DNA of 64,000 nt from Chionoecetes opilio (taxonomy: Eukaryota > Arthropoda > Malacostraca > Decapoda > Majidae): positions 21,286 to 85,285 of the forward strand of contig JACEEZ010005975.1 in assembly GCA_016584305.1 (NCBI GenBank), given 5' to 3'. The notes below the pieces were generated by a model. That model was given only the letters and a program-made list of their open reading frames with translations. It was not told where the DNA came from and searched no databases. The stretch's first letter is position 1. Every line of letters starts with the position of its first letter. This document shows positions 1-12,425 of this stretch, piece after piece. The translations under genes were made by a program, and so were the position numbers.

Positions 1-92
1 GGGTGCTCGGGACACCCTTAGCTCCCTGCGAGAGTGAGATTGGGCGCAAGACATCAACAAACAGCAAGGACATCAAAGATCCCAAAAAGACA

Positions 93-470
93 TCAAACAA
101 ACACAAACACAAACACAAACATCAAACAAACAAACACACCAACAAAGACACCACAGATGCCTGATGCATCAGTGAGCACAGAAAAGAGGTCATTTGTGCC
201 TTTAGGAATTCGCATTTGGCAAGTTTTGCCTTGAAGATCAGCTTCTTCCAGCTTCAGGAGGTAAGCTTCTAAGCTAGCAAAGAGGCTCCGGGTCTTTACT
301 GCAGGATTATGAATCATCAAGGTAAGCATAGGACATTTGGGCCGGCATATATAAAATAACAGTATTCCATCATCGGTTACAAAGTGATTGTCGGCGGCCT
401 GAGGCCAAAACGGCACAGGCAGCACTCGATAAACGGCCACGGGGAGTGATGAGTGCTGAGTCGCTGTCAT
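93..470 (-). CDS. Unrecognised ORF or exon, 125 codons
   Basis: An open frame on the minus strand starts at an ATG at 470. Its first ~95 residues look like ordinary protein, with a mixed hydrophobic/charged stretch 'LEAYLLKLEEADLQGK' near residue 70. The last ~15 residues run into a low-complexity stretch (valine/phenylalanine alternation) that is the reverse of a CAAACA microsatellite at 95-140, so the true exon probably ends before that. No signal peptide or catalytic motif is visible and I do not recognise the family. It could be an internal exon, because a splice donor could sit anywhere in the low-complexity tail. The neighbours are repeats and give no functional context. Confidence 0.3.
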   Translation of the reverse strand: MTATQHSSLPVAVYRVLPVPFWPQAADNHFVTDDGILLFYICRPKCPMLTLMIHNPAVKTRSLFASLEAYLLKLEEADLQGKTCQMRIPKGTNDLFSVLTDASGICGVFVGVFVCLMFVFVFVFV

Positions 471-1799
471 GCTCCTTGACTAAAGGCCATCGCCAATTTT
501 CCAGTAGCCATCTAATATCAAAGCTAATCAAACATTATTGGTCTCACCTTTCCACATCAGTTCTACAGCTTCATTTAATCTATACTTGTGAGGAAACTAC
601 AACTGCCATCGTTCCCTAGACCTACCTGAGCGAGGAGATAGTGACACTTGACCAGCCGGCGATGGTCATCACTCAAGTGCTTGTGATTAGCCGGCTGCCA
701 CGTGAACAAGGGCGGATACCCCGTGTCCAGGGTAGGGGGGTAGCCTAGCCAAGGTGACCCATAGCACTACACGGGACAGGCAGATCAAGCTCCTTGCTCT
801 CCACCGGTGACCAACACACTCCACCACAAGCCTACGAGTAAGTAGTCATCCCAATGAAGCGCAGTTCTGAAGATTTGGGTGCTATTCACAGGTGCCCTTC
901 AACTGTCCCAACATTCAAACACTTGCAGCTGCCTGAGGATGGTAACTAGGCTGCGATGTGATTGCTGCTGCACTTCTCCTCCTCCAGGCTGCGGCACCAG
1001 GGGAGTTTGTAGGGTGACATTCCCCTGCTACTGATAGTATACTGTTTGGTTCCGACCAGTTAGTGGTTTGGTTCGTTGGTTATTCTGGCTGCTAGACAGT
1101 ATTTGCCAGTTATCAATGATAAGTTATGAATAGAAAAGAGATGAAATAGGTATATTGTTGCTGAACTTAAATCTAATAGGGATTATGTACACGGGGCGAG
1201 GTTCTAGAGGCATCTTCGGAGCGTCACCCATCGCAACATCGGTCGGGGCTCGGCCCCTGCTCCACAGCTGATAACTTGTAAACAAAAACCACAAACGACG
1301 AAGTGTACCGTTCGAATGAAAGAACATCATAAATCACAATAACTCCCCGACGATATTGTGAGTGGAATCACAACATACATCCTCTCACATAAATGTTTTT
1401 TATGGGTAATAATGGACGAGAAACTGCTCGGTCGCTACAGGCCGCCCGACCTCATGCGCACCATCACCCCACCTCCGTGCCCCACCTCACCCCATGCCAG
1501 GGACACCAACCTTCGTGCTGTACGATATTTCGGCGCTCTATCTGATGAGAAGGCCCGGATTTGCCCACCTTTGAAGGCGGAATCGTTATATATGATCCCA
1601 TGCGTTCCTTTAATGAAAATTTAGATAATTACTATAGGTGGTTGGTTCTATAAGGGAAAGGTTCTGTGCGGGGAAGCCTAGTGTGTTTGTCGGAGGGTAG
1701 CAGAGCAGTGTTGGCGGCCTGCTTGCTTTGTCCAGAGAGAAGAAGGACGCCAAGGTGAGGTCTCCTTTCACCCTGAACTCACAGCTGACCTGCATCACT
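471..1799. other. Stretch without a supported gene
   Basis: Only short frames occur here (under 90 codons) and none shows a recognisable motif. The base composition is mixed. I see no long repeat and no tRNA-like box pair. Confidence 0.5.
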
Positions 1800-3055
1800 A
1801 TATCCTCTGCACTCACCCTACCACTACTCCAGCTGCACTCCCCTAACCACTACTCTCAGCTGCACTCCTCCCTAACCACTGACTCTCAGACTGCACTCCT
1901 CCCTAACCACTACTCCAGCTGCACTCCTCCCTAACCACTACTCCAGCTGCACTCCTCCCTAAACCACCACTCCAGCTGCCACTCATCCCTAACCACCTAC
2001 TCCAGCTGCACTCCTCCCCCTAACCACTCCTCCAGCTGCACTCCTCCCTAACCATACTCAGCTCCACTCCTCCTAACCAATCCTCCAGCTGCACTCCTCC
2101 ATAACAACTTCTTCCAGGCTCCACTCTCTTAACCATACTCCAGCTGCACTCCTCCCTAACCACTACTCCAGCTGCACTCATCCCTAACCACTACTCACAG
2201 CTGCACTCCTCCCTAACCACCACTCAGCTGGACTCCTCCCTAACCATACTCCAGCTGCACCTCCTCCCTAACCACTCCTCAGCCTGCACTCCTCCCGTAA
2301 CACTACTCCAGCTCCACTCTCCCTAACCACCTCCTCCGCTGCACTCCTCCCTAACCATACTCCAGCTGCACTCCCCCTAACCACTTCTTCCAGCTACCAC
2401 TCCTCTTAACCACTCCTCCCTAACCACTACTCCAGCTGGCACTCATCCCTAACCACTTCTCCAGCTCACTCCTCTCTAACCACTACTCAGCTGCACCCTC
2501 CCAAACGCTAACTCCAGCTGCATCCTCCCTAAACCCATACTCCAGCTGCACTCTCCCTAACCACTACTCCAGCTGACTCCCTCCTAACCACCACTCCAGC
2601 TGCACTCTTCCTAACCACTACCTCCAGGCTGCACTGCCTCCCATTAACAATACTCCAGCTCCACTCTCCAAACCACTCCTCCAGACTGCACTCCTCCCCA
2701 AACCAACTTCTCCAGCCCACGCCTCTCCTAACCACACTCCAGCTCATCGCCCTAACAATACTCCAGCTGCCACTCCTCCCTAAACCACTTCTCCAGCTCC
2801 ACCCTCTTAACACACTCCAGCTGCACTCCTCTAACACTACTCAGCTAGCACTCTCTCTAAACCACTACTTCCAGTACAACTCCTCCTAACCACTTCCTCC
2901 AGCTGCACTCATCCCTAACCACTACTCCAGCTGCACTCCTCATAAACAACTAATCCAGCTGCACCTCTCCTAACACTACTCACAGCTGCACTCCTCCCTA
3001 ACCACTACTCCCAGCTGCACTCTCCCCTAACACTACTCCAGCTGCACTCCTCGCA
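1800..3055. repeat. 28-bp minisatellite array (about 45 units)
   Basis: A unit close to CACTACTCCAGCTGCACTCC plus TCCCTAAC (28 bp) repeats from about 1800 to 3055. Units vary by 1-3 bp indels and substitutions. Each unit holds CAGCTG, an E-box palindrome. Long frames across the array are by-products of the repeat and are not called as genes. Confidence 0.9.
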
Positions 3056-3435
3056 TGCCTTCGTCATCCTATCCACTCATTGCTTTCACCGGTCAACTAT
3101 TTATGTTGTGCCATAATTAAAACCATCAAGTTTATTCGCTGCCCGTTCATCTGTATACTATTACTTTCTTTAGTTAGCTACTTTATAATTAGGACATTGT
3201 ATCTATTCCTCCGACCATGCACATCACGCACATCCAATTAGCTGTAAGTCGAGGAAAACCCTTTAAAAGTATAAAGTTCCGAACGTTCCATAATCACCGT
3301 TAATTCTAGCATTTACACTAAACAAAAACAAATGCTGAGGCCATTACTCCCTCACAGAACACAAGGGCACGCTGCCAACAACACACCACCCACTGCCACA
3401 CAGGAGCACACTACGCCACAAGCCACGGGTACAAC
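3056..3435. other. AT-rich spacer without a supported gene
   Basis: The stretch lies between the 28-bp array and the zinc-finger relic. Nothing recognisable was seen. Confidence 0.4.
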
Positions 3436-3439
3436 CACA

Positions 3440-4635
3440 CTTGTCCACACAACACACCAACCTCAAAAGTGGATCTTCATGTGTTTGGCAATATCATCCT
3501 TTGTCTTGAAACCACTTCTTACAAACATTACCCTCCCCCCCCCCCCAACACCCCCCCCAAAAAAAAAACTTGAACTCCCTCAAGCCAGTGTGTCTCTTGG
3601 ATGTTGACTGAGACTTGAAATGGCAATAACCTTTTTCCACATCTAGGACATTTCATTAATTCTCTCCAGAACCCCCACTGTGTGGTCAGGGTGTGTTTGG
3701 TGAGGCTTAAACTTCTTAGTAAAATCTTTCCCAACACTCTAGACATTCATACTTTTTTAACACCATTGTTTGTCGGGTGTGTGTGGTTGAGGTTAGACTT
3801 TTGAGTAAATTTTTTAACCACAATCCACGACATTCATAATTTTTAACACCAACTGTGTATAAGGGTGGTATGGTGAGGTGAGACTTCAGATAACAAATCT
3901 GTTCACACACTCCAGGACATTGATGCTTCTGTGGCACCACTCAGGTTTGTACGTGTGCTTAATGTGGATCTCAACGTGCTAGGCAATATCCTTCTTGTCT
4001 TGAAACACTTGCCACAAACATCACATTTGAACTCCTCAAGCCAGGTGTCTCAAGGCGTGTTTGGTGAGGGTAGAATTATCACTAAATCTTTTTCCACACT
4101 CCAGACATTGATTATTTCTTAACACACTGTGTATCCGGGAGTGTTGGGTGAGGCTAAGATTTCTTAGTAAATCTTTTCCCACACTCCAGACACATGATAT
4201 TTCTTAATACCACTGTTGTGTCCAGGGTCCCTGGTGGGTGAGGTGAGATTATCATTTAAAATTTTTCCAACACTCTAGACATTATGATTGTAACAAGAGA
4301 CACTGTGTGTCAGGGGTGTCGGAGTGAGCTGAGACTTACATAAAAAAAAATTCCAACACCAACCTAGAGAACCATTCATAATCCGTGACGCCACTGCTTG
4401 TGTCAGGAAATGTCTTCAAGCACACTCTTGCATCTGAATGATTTTACTACATTCGTGAGCAACAAAACTGCCTCTTCTCCTTCTTGGCTGAGTGCCGCAT
4501 CCAACGGTGATTCTTGCCATCCCTCCGTCTGCTCCCCACAGATGAGGCACGGACTGCTGCTGTGCTCCGGCCACTGGTGGTGGTGCTGCCCGGCCCCACA
4601 GCCTCCACGCCAGCAATACTCGCGGCAGCACACAT
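3440..4635 (-). pseudogene. C2H2 zinc-finger protein, copy 1 (frameshifted)
   Basis: The start ATG at 4635 sits in a near-ideal Kozak context (GCCACCATGT on the minus strand). The N-terminus 'MCAAASIAGVEAV' is an alanine/serine-rich linker of about 60 residues, followed by a first finger beginning 'QFCC' near 4450. Downstream, toward 3440, short in-frame pieces repeat with about 84-bp spacing and carry finger signatures: 'YECLEC', 'KCPRCGK' and linkers resembling HTxxTQ. Frames change between fingers, so the present sequence does not encode a continuous product. Known C2H2 proteins of this type bind DNA in the nucleus. The gene has a paralogue at 17480-19777 with the same N-terminus. It could be an expressed gene damaged only by sequence error; the frequency of single-base shifts does not decide this. 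Confidence 0.7.
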
Positions 4636-4689
4636 GGTGGCCGGTCCTACAGAAGCTTTGGGATTGCCGGGCGCGAGATGCCTTAGTGT

Positions 4690-4832
4690 GCAGCAGAACA
4701 CCCAGCTGGGACTGTGACTCTCAGCATCCCTGCAACAGTAGGTGACCACAGTCAGGACACAGAGAGCCAGCTGGGACTGTGGCCTCAGCACCTGCAACAG
4801 TGGTGGACAGTAAGGACACAGAGAGCACCACG
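4690..4832. repeat. Two to three degenerate units of the 58-bp repeat
   Basis: The segment GTCAGGACACAGAGAGCCAG and its flanks match the unit that forms the long array at 19850-21351. It lies just upstream of the start codon of zinc-finger copy 1, the same position as the long array relative to copy 2. Confidence 0.8.
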
Positions 4833-4964
4833 TGCTGCCTTCACACTGTACCCCTGCCTACATGGGCCCACCACCCTGCTTCCTGCCTCACTCACACCAC
4901 ACTATGCCAGGGCTTGCACTCCCCTCCTCCTCTCTGCTGCCTCACCATTCCAGCCACCACACAG

Positions 4965-5880
4965 CCCTGTCCTCACACTACCCCACCACACACGCCCTGT
5001 CCTCACACTACCGCACCACAAACACAGCCCTGTCCTCACACTACCCCCACCACCACACAGCACCCTGTCCTCACACTTACCGCCACCACAACCCACAGCC
5101 CTGTCGCAAACTTAAAAAAACCACACCACCACACACCCCTTGTCCTACACTACACACTACCACCACACAGACCTGTCCTCACCACTACCCACACCACCAC
5201 ACAGCCCTGTCCTCACACTCACCGCCACCACAACACAGCCCTGTCCTCACACTACCACCACACCACACAGCCCTGTCCATCAACAACTACCGCCACCACA
5301 ACAACAGCCCTGTCCTCACACTACCACCACCCCAAACACAGCCCTGTCCTCACACTACCACTACCACCACACAAGCCCTGTCCTCACACTACCACCAAAA
5401 CCACACAGCCGTCCTCACACTACCACCATCCACCACACAGCACTGTCCTCACCTACACACCACCACACAGACCTGTCCTCACACTACCACCACCACCACA
5501 CACCCTGTCCTCACACTACCACCACCACCACACAGCCCTGTCCCTCACACTGAACCACCACCACAACACAGCCCTTCCGCACACTACCACTACCACCACA
5601 CAGCCCTGTCTCACATTACCACCACCACAAACACAGCCTGTCCTACACATACCACTACCACCACACACCCTGTCTCACACTACCACCCAACCACCACACA
5701 CCCTCTGTCCTCACACTACACCACCACCACACAGACCCTGTTCTCACACTCCAACACCACAAACACATGCCCGCTCCTCACACTTACCACTACCACCACA
5801 ACAGCCCTGTCCCTCACACTACCACAACCACCACACAGCCCTGTCCTCACACTACCACCACCACCACACATTCCCTGCAC
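4965..5880. repeat. 33-bp CCTGTCCTCACACTACCACC minisatellite
   Basis: A unit of CCTGTCCTCACACTACCACC followed by ACCACCACACAGC repeats about 28 times with indels in the CCA part. Two overlapping frames of about 400 codons cross it, rich in His, Pro, Thr and Ser. They arise because the repeat lacks stops in two frames, so I do not call a protein. Confidence 0.9.
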
Positions 5881-6049
5881 CACACATCCAACACAACACC
5901 ACACCTTTCTCCTCCACCATGCAATGCCAGGTCTCCACCACACTATCCCTAGCCCACTCCCATCACACACCAACCTTCACTCCATGGCCTGCCCTCCTAC
6001 AACAGGCCAACACCCTTGCAGCAGAGTGAAGGCAAAGATACCCGCAGTG

Positions 6050-7070
6050 TGACAGTTGTCCCCTGTGATGCAACTTCTGCCTCACTCTTTGGTGCTGATA
6101 CTCATTGTACCTTATTCAGGAGGGCCGGGGCAGCACACCGGAGGTCATGATATAGAGACCACATGAGATGCTGCTCAAAACATCCACTACAGTTATACTC
6201 GCGATGGAGGAGCAGACACGTCCTGGGAAGCCTACTTGTTTAGGAGCTTCTGGTGGATAGTCTTCCAAAACTACCCAAGAAATAAATGATTACATCTCAC
6301 TGGGCAGCCAACAATAAATGATTGCCCTAAATATATTGCAACATACTGACACAACAAATGACTTTTGCTGACCCCCTGCGCCTCACCCCTTTGTTTCTAC
6401 ATTGCCGGATGTGGTTTGTGGAACTGTCTCGATCTGAATTTCTCGCCGAAACACCAAATCGAGAACTCTTGTCGACGGGAACATTTTAGACATTTTTCCA
6501 CTTAAATTAACCCCTAGAGGCCCAGAACGTAATTTCCATTGTAATCTGGGTACCATTAGACGATTTTAGTGACTATAAAGCAATATATTATAGCTATGAC
6601 TGGTTTAGTATCATTATAATGGTATATTAAGTTACTTTTCAGTAATTTAAGCGCGGTAACAGACAATTTTAATGGCAAAGGAAAAGATCTGTGAGTGGAA
6701 GGGTGGTAATAGACGAAAAAAGTAATTGAAAAAGGGAATTTTATTATTCACACCACTTTTATTGAAGACAAACATTATCATTTGTGATAACCCCATGGCG
6801 GAACACTTTTTGTGAGTTAGGTCTGACACTTGTTATTAAGTAATTTTTGGCGGCATGAATCAAACTGATCTCAGTTTTTTTCTCTAATCACGTCAAGTTT
6901 TTGAACTGTAGGATTTTCGTTTCCTAAAAAATATGAAAAATACTGTACATAAACAGTAAACCAGTGCTTATTTATTTAAAAAGTTTGCAAATGTTAAAAA
7001 CATACAGTGAAAATTAAGGAATAGGCATGAATAGGAATGTTTATTAACATTATCATGTTTTTAGAAAGGA
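6050..7070. other. Stretch without a supported gene
   Basis: It is AT-rich from 6480 onward. No frame over 65 codons, no repeat unit and no recognised motif was found. Confidence 0.4.
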
Positions 7071-7076
7071 TAAGGC

Positions 7077-7840
7077 TTATAATTGGGGCAGGTTAAGGTA
7101 AAAATTTACGTTTGTAGCTTGCTGGCAGTGTTCAACTTGAGGACTATCGCGTTTGATGCTCCAACAATAGTCAGCCATATAGCAATCCCCATCTACCCGG
7201 AACGTTTCCAAACCCTTCAAATCGGGGGAAACGTTCACCTTGCTCGTCGCTAGCAGCACCAAGTTTTTCGGAAATTTGGAAGATGGCTATCCCCAAAAAA
7301 GTATTTAATACCAGGTTGAAACCAAAAGCGCTTTGTAGCTCCAATAGTTTTGAAAAATTCTGTGAAAATTACTTGCACGTGTTTTTCCAAGAAATTTTTG
7401 AGGGACTCTTTGAATGATGAAGATTCTTTTCAAGTCTGACATAGTACCGTTGAAATGTTCACTTTGAGAGCTGTCAAATTTGGGGCCATAAAACACCCCG
7501 GCCTTGTTTTTTTCAATTGACATTTCCAGGAAATCCCAAGTTTATGTACTTAAAACAGTCGCCATGTTGACAATGTTTTTTAAAAATTTGTTTCATGAGC
7601 CCAGTTTTTATGGCAGAGGTGGGAATATTATTTTCTTCCGTCAACAGTGGTCATGTACAATGTTAGGATCCAGGTTAAGATCAGCTCGGAGGCCAATTCG
7701 TCTGAACCCAATGTTTTCTCTCGAGCTCTGTATCCCACATACAAAAAAAAGCGGGGGATACTTTGTGTATCCACGTTGTTGCCCAAGAAGGAAGGACCCC
7801 ATTTAAGGCAACACAGATGATCCAATTGTGTTTGCAATTG
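7077..7840 (-). pseudogene. Relic of a transposon-associated protein ('MADYCW' type)
   Basis: Read on the minus strand, three adjacent frames join in order. They are a segment ending before 7628, a segment with 'GVFYGPKFDSSQSEHFNGTM' (7523-7305), and a segment with 'MADYCWSIKRDSPQVEH' (7262-7077). From memory, the 'MADYCW...KRD' signature marks the C-terminal part of a multicopy, transposon-associated protein seen in many arthropod genomes. I cannot name its superfamily. The frames shift at least twice and there is no start codon context, so this is a relic. It lies just downstream, in the minus orientation, of the RTE-like LINE relic. Confidence 0.5.
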
Positions 7841-8575
7841 AAATAATCAAGACTCCTTTAATCTCCATATTCTTCACAAAGACAGACCGAACCCCAATGG
7901 GGACTGCGCAAAACAAATTCCCAAACAAAAAAATTTTTTATAAGCTCAAAAGTGGAATTTTGCTTATTGGAGGGTAAGTTGGGGAGAAAAAACTTGACGT
8001 GCTAGAAAAAAACTGACTACAGTTTTGGAATCAGCATGCCAAATTTTTAGTCTAAAAAGCTCAAAAATCTAACTCAAAAATTTTTTTTTTTCAAATTTGT
8101 TCCCCATGTAATCAATGTTTTTTTTAGTTGTGGGCGGCCGCCCCCCCCCCAAAACACCCAACTTGTTGCACTGCCCTATATGTCGGGTTTTTATTTCCTT
8201 TACTATTTGTTACAAAAAACCCATCAACCTAACCAAACCCGGGATTTAATCTAACCAAACAATTTTTCAATCTATGGCAGTGGGCGGAGCAAGGGTTTTG
8301 GGGGGGCGGGCCGGGGGGGGATCCCCACACCCGTAAAAACATTTTTTTCCGACAATAACTAGTGCCAGATTCTTCAATACACATCAAAAGTTTTCGGGAA
8401 AAAGTAATTTTTTGGCCTAGAAATCGGTAAAAGCCCATAGCGAAATGTTCCCCATTTCATTGGTATTTTCACACCTTTGCCCTAAGAAACAGTAGAGGTA
8501 AAAAAATACTAGAACCCGACAAGTCACGTTAAAAATATTACCCGGGCCCCGCCAATCGAGGAAATTTTTTATCAA
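7841..8575. other. AT-rich stretch with homopolymers; no supported gene
   Basis: It contains long T and C/G runs (about 8085-8095, 8139-8150 and 8298-8320). The minus-strand relic to the left may extend into its first 200 bases, but I cannot follow it. Confidence 0.4.
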
Positions 8576-10300
8576 TCAACCAATCGTGGGGGCATACCCG
8601 GGGGGCGCTGCCTCGCCCCCCCTACGACCCCACTCCGGGGCTCCCCACGCACGAGCCCGCATGCAGGCCCTTTCCCATACCAAGCAGCTTTTTCGCAAGA
8701 AAATCATCTTGCCCCAGCACGACCCTTTGGGGGCGCCCTTGGCCCCTCCACCCCGGATTGTTCTTACAGATACAACTCGATGGGAAGGATGGGTTTTCAG
8801 GGTAGGGGCCCACATGCCCATAAGCCAAAGGGTTGGAAAGGGCAGACTATGCGGGTAATGGGCCTCGATTCAGTCTCACGGTGCAATCGCTGATTTGACA
8901 GTAACATCCCAGCGATCCCCCATGTTTCGGAAGACATTATTACCAAAGGCATTGATTCGTCTTTTCAAGTCATATTTAGGTCCATGTTCAAAACCCCTAG
9001 AGTAAGACGGGGACAAAAGTGACTGAAGACCCGGATCTTTCCTCGCACGGGTCCCGACAACGCCAAATATCCGCGAGCGAGTCAATAACACTGGGCTATG
9101 CCAATCCGCCGCAAGACTTTTTGACGGACCCGCCGTCATTAGGGACGGGTACCAAGGTATGTAAAAAATTTTCCAAGATTCAATGTCCTCGCCGCATGCA
9201 GAAACAGACTGTACGTTTTTCAGTAAGCCCCAAACACCTGGCCCTGGCTTGAGCCAGGAGCGTTAAGTCCCAAAAGCCTTGCCCCCTGTGCGGGCCCCCT
9301 GAGACCCACACCAGGACCTCCAGCGACTCAGAAAAGTTTTATGCACATGGGCAAAACAAGATCATGTTTTGGGTGTTGCCGATGGATGCTCCACAATCAT
9401 TTTTGATCTAAAATTTTGCCAATCCCCAGTCCATACATGTGAATAGAAGGGGGGAAGGGACGCCCCCTTGCCTCACCCGTATTAACAGGAAAAAGTGGTA
9501 CACTGCCCCACACTTCAAAAACACCCGGGGCCCCAGAATACAGACCAGTTATCAAAAAAATAGTCCTTGCAGGAACCCCAAAAAAGCCCAGAAGATCCCA
9601 GGTGACAAAAACGTTTGCATGAGCAAACCCTTTCTTGAGATAAAACATAGGCTGAAGCATCCCGTCAAAAAACTAAACGTGGGCTTTCCCCACCAGGACA
9701 CAAGCGCTAGGATACGGTCCGTTTTTGATTTACCAGGCGTGAACCCGCGGGCTGAGGTCTTGACTTCCCAGATGACTGCAAACCGTGTCAGAATAGATGG
9801 GCAAGCCCCCTTGCCTGGCACGCGAGCAGTGTAAATCCCCGCGGTATTTGTTGCAGTCCGACAGTCCCTTTCCCCTTTTCCAGATGGGGATGACCACCCC
9901 CCCTTTTCCTCAGGAGGAACGGTACCTGTTTTCCAACGCGTCGGGACAGCTGCAACCGCGGATCATGGCCTACCCCCCCCTTTTGAGGAGCCCCGATTGA
10001 TATTACAAACACCAGCTCCCTTTCCCACCCTTCAATTTGCTACAGCCTTTTGACTTCATCAAGAGAGGGTGGGTTTGTCAATGGGAGGATTGGGCACCCT
10101 CCCTGTAACCCAGTGGTGTGAAGCTGCTCAGTTGGAGGGTCCCCCGTGAAAAAAGCCCAAATACCGCCCAACGAGCCATCTCCCAACCCAGTCGACACGA
10201 GGCGCCCATCTGTTTTTCGATAGCACTCCCCCAAGATGGAGACTTGGAAGGAGCTTCTCAGGGCCGGTGGGCGGGTCGGAGGCAATGCGTTCAAATGACC
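8576..10300 (-). pseudogene. RTE-like LINE reverse transcriptase, decayed copy 1
   Basis: On the minus strand the order of recognisable pieces is that of a non-LTR retrotransposon RT. A linker with 'PPSLDEV' lies near 10060, then 'HLEKGKGTVGLQQIPRGFTL' (the WKGKGD/NYRGITLL region) near 9900. Next come 'FTPGKSKTDRILALVSW' near 9740, a palm region with 'LITGLYSGAPGVFE' and 'PVNTG' at 9600-9480, and the C-terminal part with 'YDLKRRINAFGN' near 8960. The tail 'SHRVVSVRTI' is near 8780. The reaction of the family is target-primed reverse transcription. Frame changes and lost residues at every junction make it inactive. Two other copies lie at 17849-19035 and 59275-59985. No intact FADD box is visible here. 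Confidence 0.75.
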
Positions 10301-10633
10301 CTGGAAACCCAGCGGACTCTTGACATACCTCTCCTTGTCTCTCCCGAGGGGGGTTTAGTCCGGCGGACAACCCATGTTGGTCCTGGTTTAAGTAGTCTGC
10401 AGCGCGACTCTCCTCTATTTTCTCCAGGTCTCCATCGAGAAAAAACTACGCCATGCCGGGGCGCCCCCCAAATACATCCTTGGGGCCTGTAGTTTCCTTT
10501 TGAAGGTATCCCACGTTAAAAGGGTCCGAGGGCACCGAGCATATCAAATCGTTTTGAGACTGCCCCCGCATATCAGGGGGAAACATGTAAAGCCTTCAGT
10601 TTCTAAAGATGAAAACAGATGTAGTTTTATTGG
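10301..10633. other. Short stretch, possibly the 5' remainder of the LINE relic
   Basis: The minus-strand frames continue with weak similarity in composition to the LINE linker, but no motif can be named. Confidence 0.25.
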
Positions 10634-11259
10634 ATTATTTTACGATAGGACCAAATTTCCCCTACACAATTTTGGGGCATGGTTTTGTTCCCTTATTGAT
10701 TTAAGAGACATTTTTCCCTTGAGTTTTCCCGTCCCCAAATCAATAGTTTCGGAGATAAGAACTTTTTAGGTGGGAGGAGGAATACGTCTCCTTTTTTAAA
10801 ATGCCCCCTTTTCCTTTTCTTGTACCGCATCGCTTTTGTTTCGGAGAAAATTTTTCCCGTGCGCACCGTGGCAGGTTCACCCGGGGTTTGGTTTTTTATT
10901 AAAAAAAATATTATATGGCCCCGTTAGGGGGTTTAAAAGGTTAGGTAAAGTTAGGTTAGGTTGGGTTTAAGGGGATAGCCCGCCGTAAATTTTAAAATTG
11001 CATCTACGGTCATGAAAAATTTTATATGTTGTGTATATTAGTCCCCTTTTTTATAACATAAAAATTTTTAAGCGTCAGATAAAAGGGAAAAAAAATTTTG
11101 AAAAAATTAAAGAGCCAATTTTACTCGGTTTTGAGAAATTTTTAATTTCATTTCTCAGCCATTTTTTGACGATTCCTTGTGACATGAGCAATGATAATTC
11201 ATGTTATTTAAAATTTTTCTGAGAATATTTGAAAATAGTTTTTGAAAAAAAAAAAAAAA

Positions 11260-11301
<42 letters not shown>

Positions 11302-12425
11302 GGAAATTTTCCCCAAAATCAAAACTGAGACATAAAACAAAAAGTTCGAACAGATTTTCTCGATATTTGATTTTTTTTTTCCCAAAGATTCGTGAAAAAA
11401 AGTGCCAAAAATAAAAGAGGAGATTAATTTTATGTCATTTTATACAGTTCTGAGAAAAAAAGGTTTGAAGTTTTACTGAAGTTTCAGCGCTCCAGTGAAG
11501 GTTTCTATACGTCAATGCTATTTCATATGAAATTTTTTGTGACAGTAATTTCCCCTTTAATGCTGCATAAAAGGATCGACCTTGTCCCCCCTTAAAAGGT
11601 ATTTAAATTAATCGCACAAAGGGGAGGGGGGAGGGCGCGCCAGCCCCCCATTTTGCAAGGTTAGATAAAAAGCACCCCCGGGGCCTAGCTTTTGGTTGGG
11701 AATTTCCCTTTTTCTGTTTTTTTCCCTTTTTTGTTTTTTTCTTCTTTGTTTGTCTTCCGGGGTAATTTTTCTCTTTTCTCTTTTCTAGTCCTTTTTTGGG
11801 GTATACATTTGTTCCAAATTTTTTTTTTTTAAAAGGTTGCACTTTTTATATCCCAAAAATTTTTCCAGAATTGTACCTGGGTAACAAACTTCACCCGAAG
11901 AAGCTGTTTTTTTTTTTTTAAAAATTTAAAAGGGTTTGTTTTGTTATATGGGAAAATTATCCCCCCCCCAAAAAAATTTTTTTTTTTTTTTTTTTTCAAA
12001 ATTTTTAAGTTTAAAAGCCCCCCCTATGGGCATTAAAAAAATTCCGACTGAAAAAAATTCCACCATTCAAAGCCAAAAGGATAGGGTGTTTCCATAGACC
12101 ATATAACCAAATTCGTTAAAATTTAAAAAAATTTTTTTATTGTCACGGCGGACTCTCCCCCTTTAAATAAGGTTAGGTTAGGGGAGGAAAGGGCCCCGGG
12201 GGACGGAAAATTTTCTCCGAAACAAAAACGATCAGGTCACAAAAAGAGGGAAAAGGGAGGATTTTTTAAAAAAGGAGAGATTCCTCCTCCCACCTAAAAT
12301 GTTCTTATCTCCGAAAAAATATTGATTTTCGACGGAAAGCTCAGAGAAAATACTCTTAGAATACAATAAGGTAAACAAAAACCATACCCAATTGTTAGGG
12401 AAATTTGGTCCTATCGTAAAAATTT
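10634..12425. mobile_element. Foldback element, family FB-A, copy 1
   Basis: The left arm (about 10634-10885) runs from TTTTACGATAGGACCAAATT to the GTTTCGGAG...GTGCGCACCGTGGC part. The right arm (about 12195-12425) is its reverse complement and ends in TTTGGTCCTATCGTAAAAAT. Between the arms lie TTATTAAA...GGCCCCGTTAGG and short TTAGG-like tracts (10925-10970 and 12168-12185). An AT-rich segment of about 1.15 kb (11000-12160) is not seen in other copies and is probably a later insertion. No protein is encoded. The same arms recur at 22935, 23738, 24553, 43880 and 44270. Confidence 0.8.
11000..12160. other. AT-rich insert inside foldback copy 1
   Basis: It contains A runs totalling about 55 bases near 11246-11296 and T runs near 11978-11996. 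Weak CCGCCGT-type ends occur on both sides, but I could not confirm inverted repeats. No gene is supported. Confidence 0.35.

Noticed and set aside
1800..3055. A CRISPR-like array
   Set aside because: Units are contiguous and variable, without spacers, and the sequence is eukaryotic.
4779..6052. Two overlapping frames of over 400 codons, His/Pro/Thr-rich
   Set aside because: They follow the 33-bp minisatellite exactly and exist in two frames at once because the repeat lacks stops; no non-repeat domain is attached.
11000..12160. A further transposon with CCGCCGT ends inside foldback copy 1
   Set aside because: Only about 8 bases match at the ends and no target duplication could be seen.
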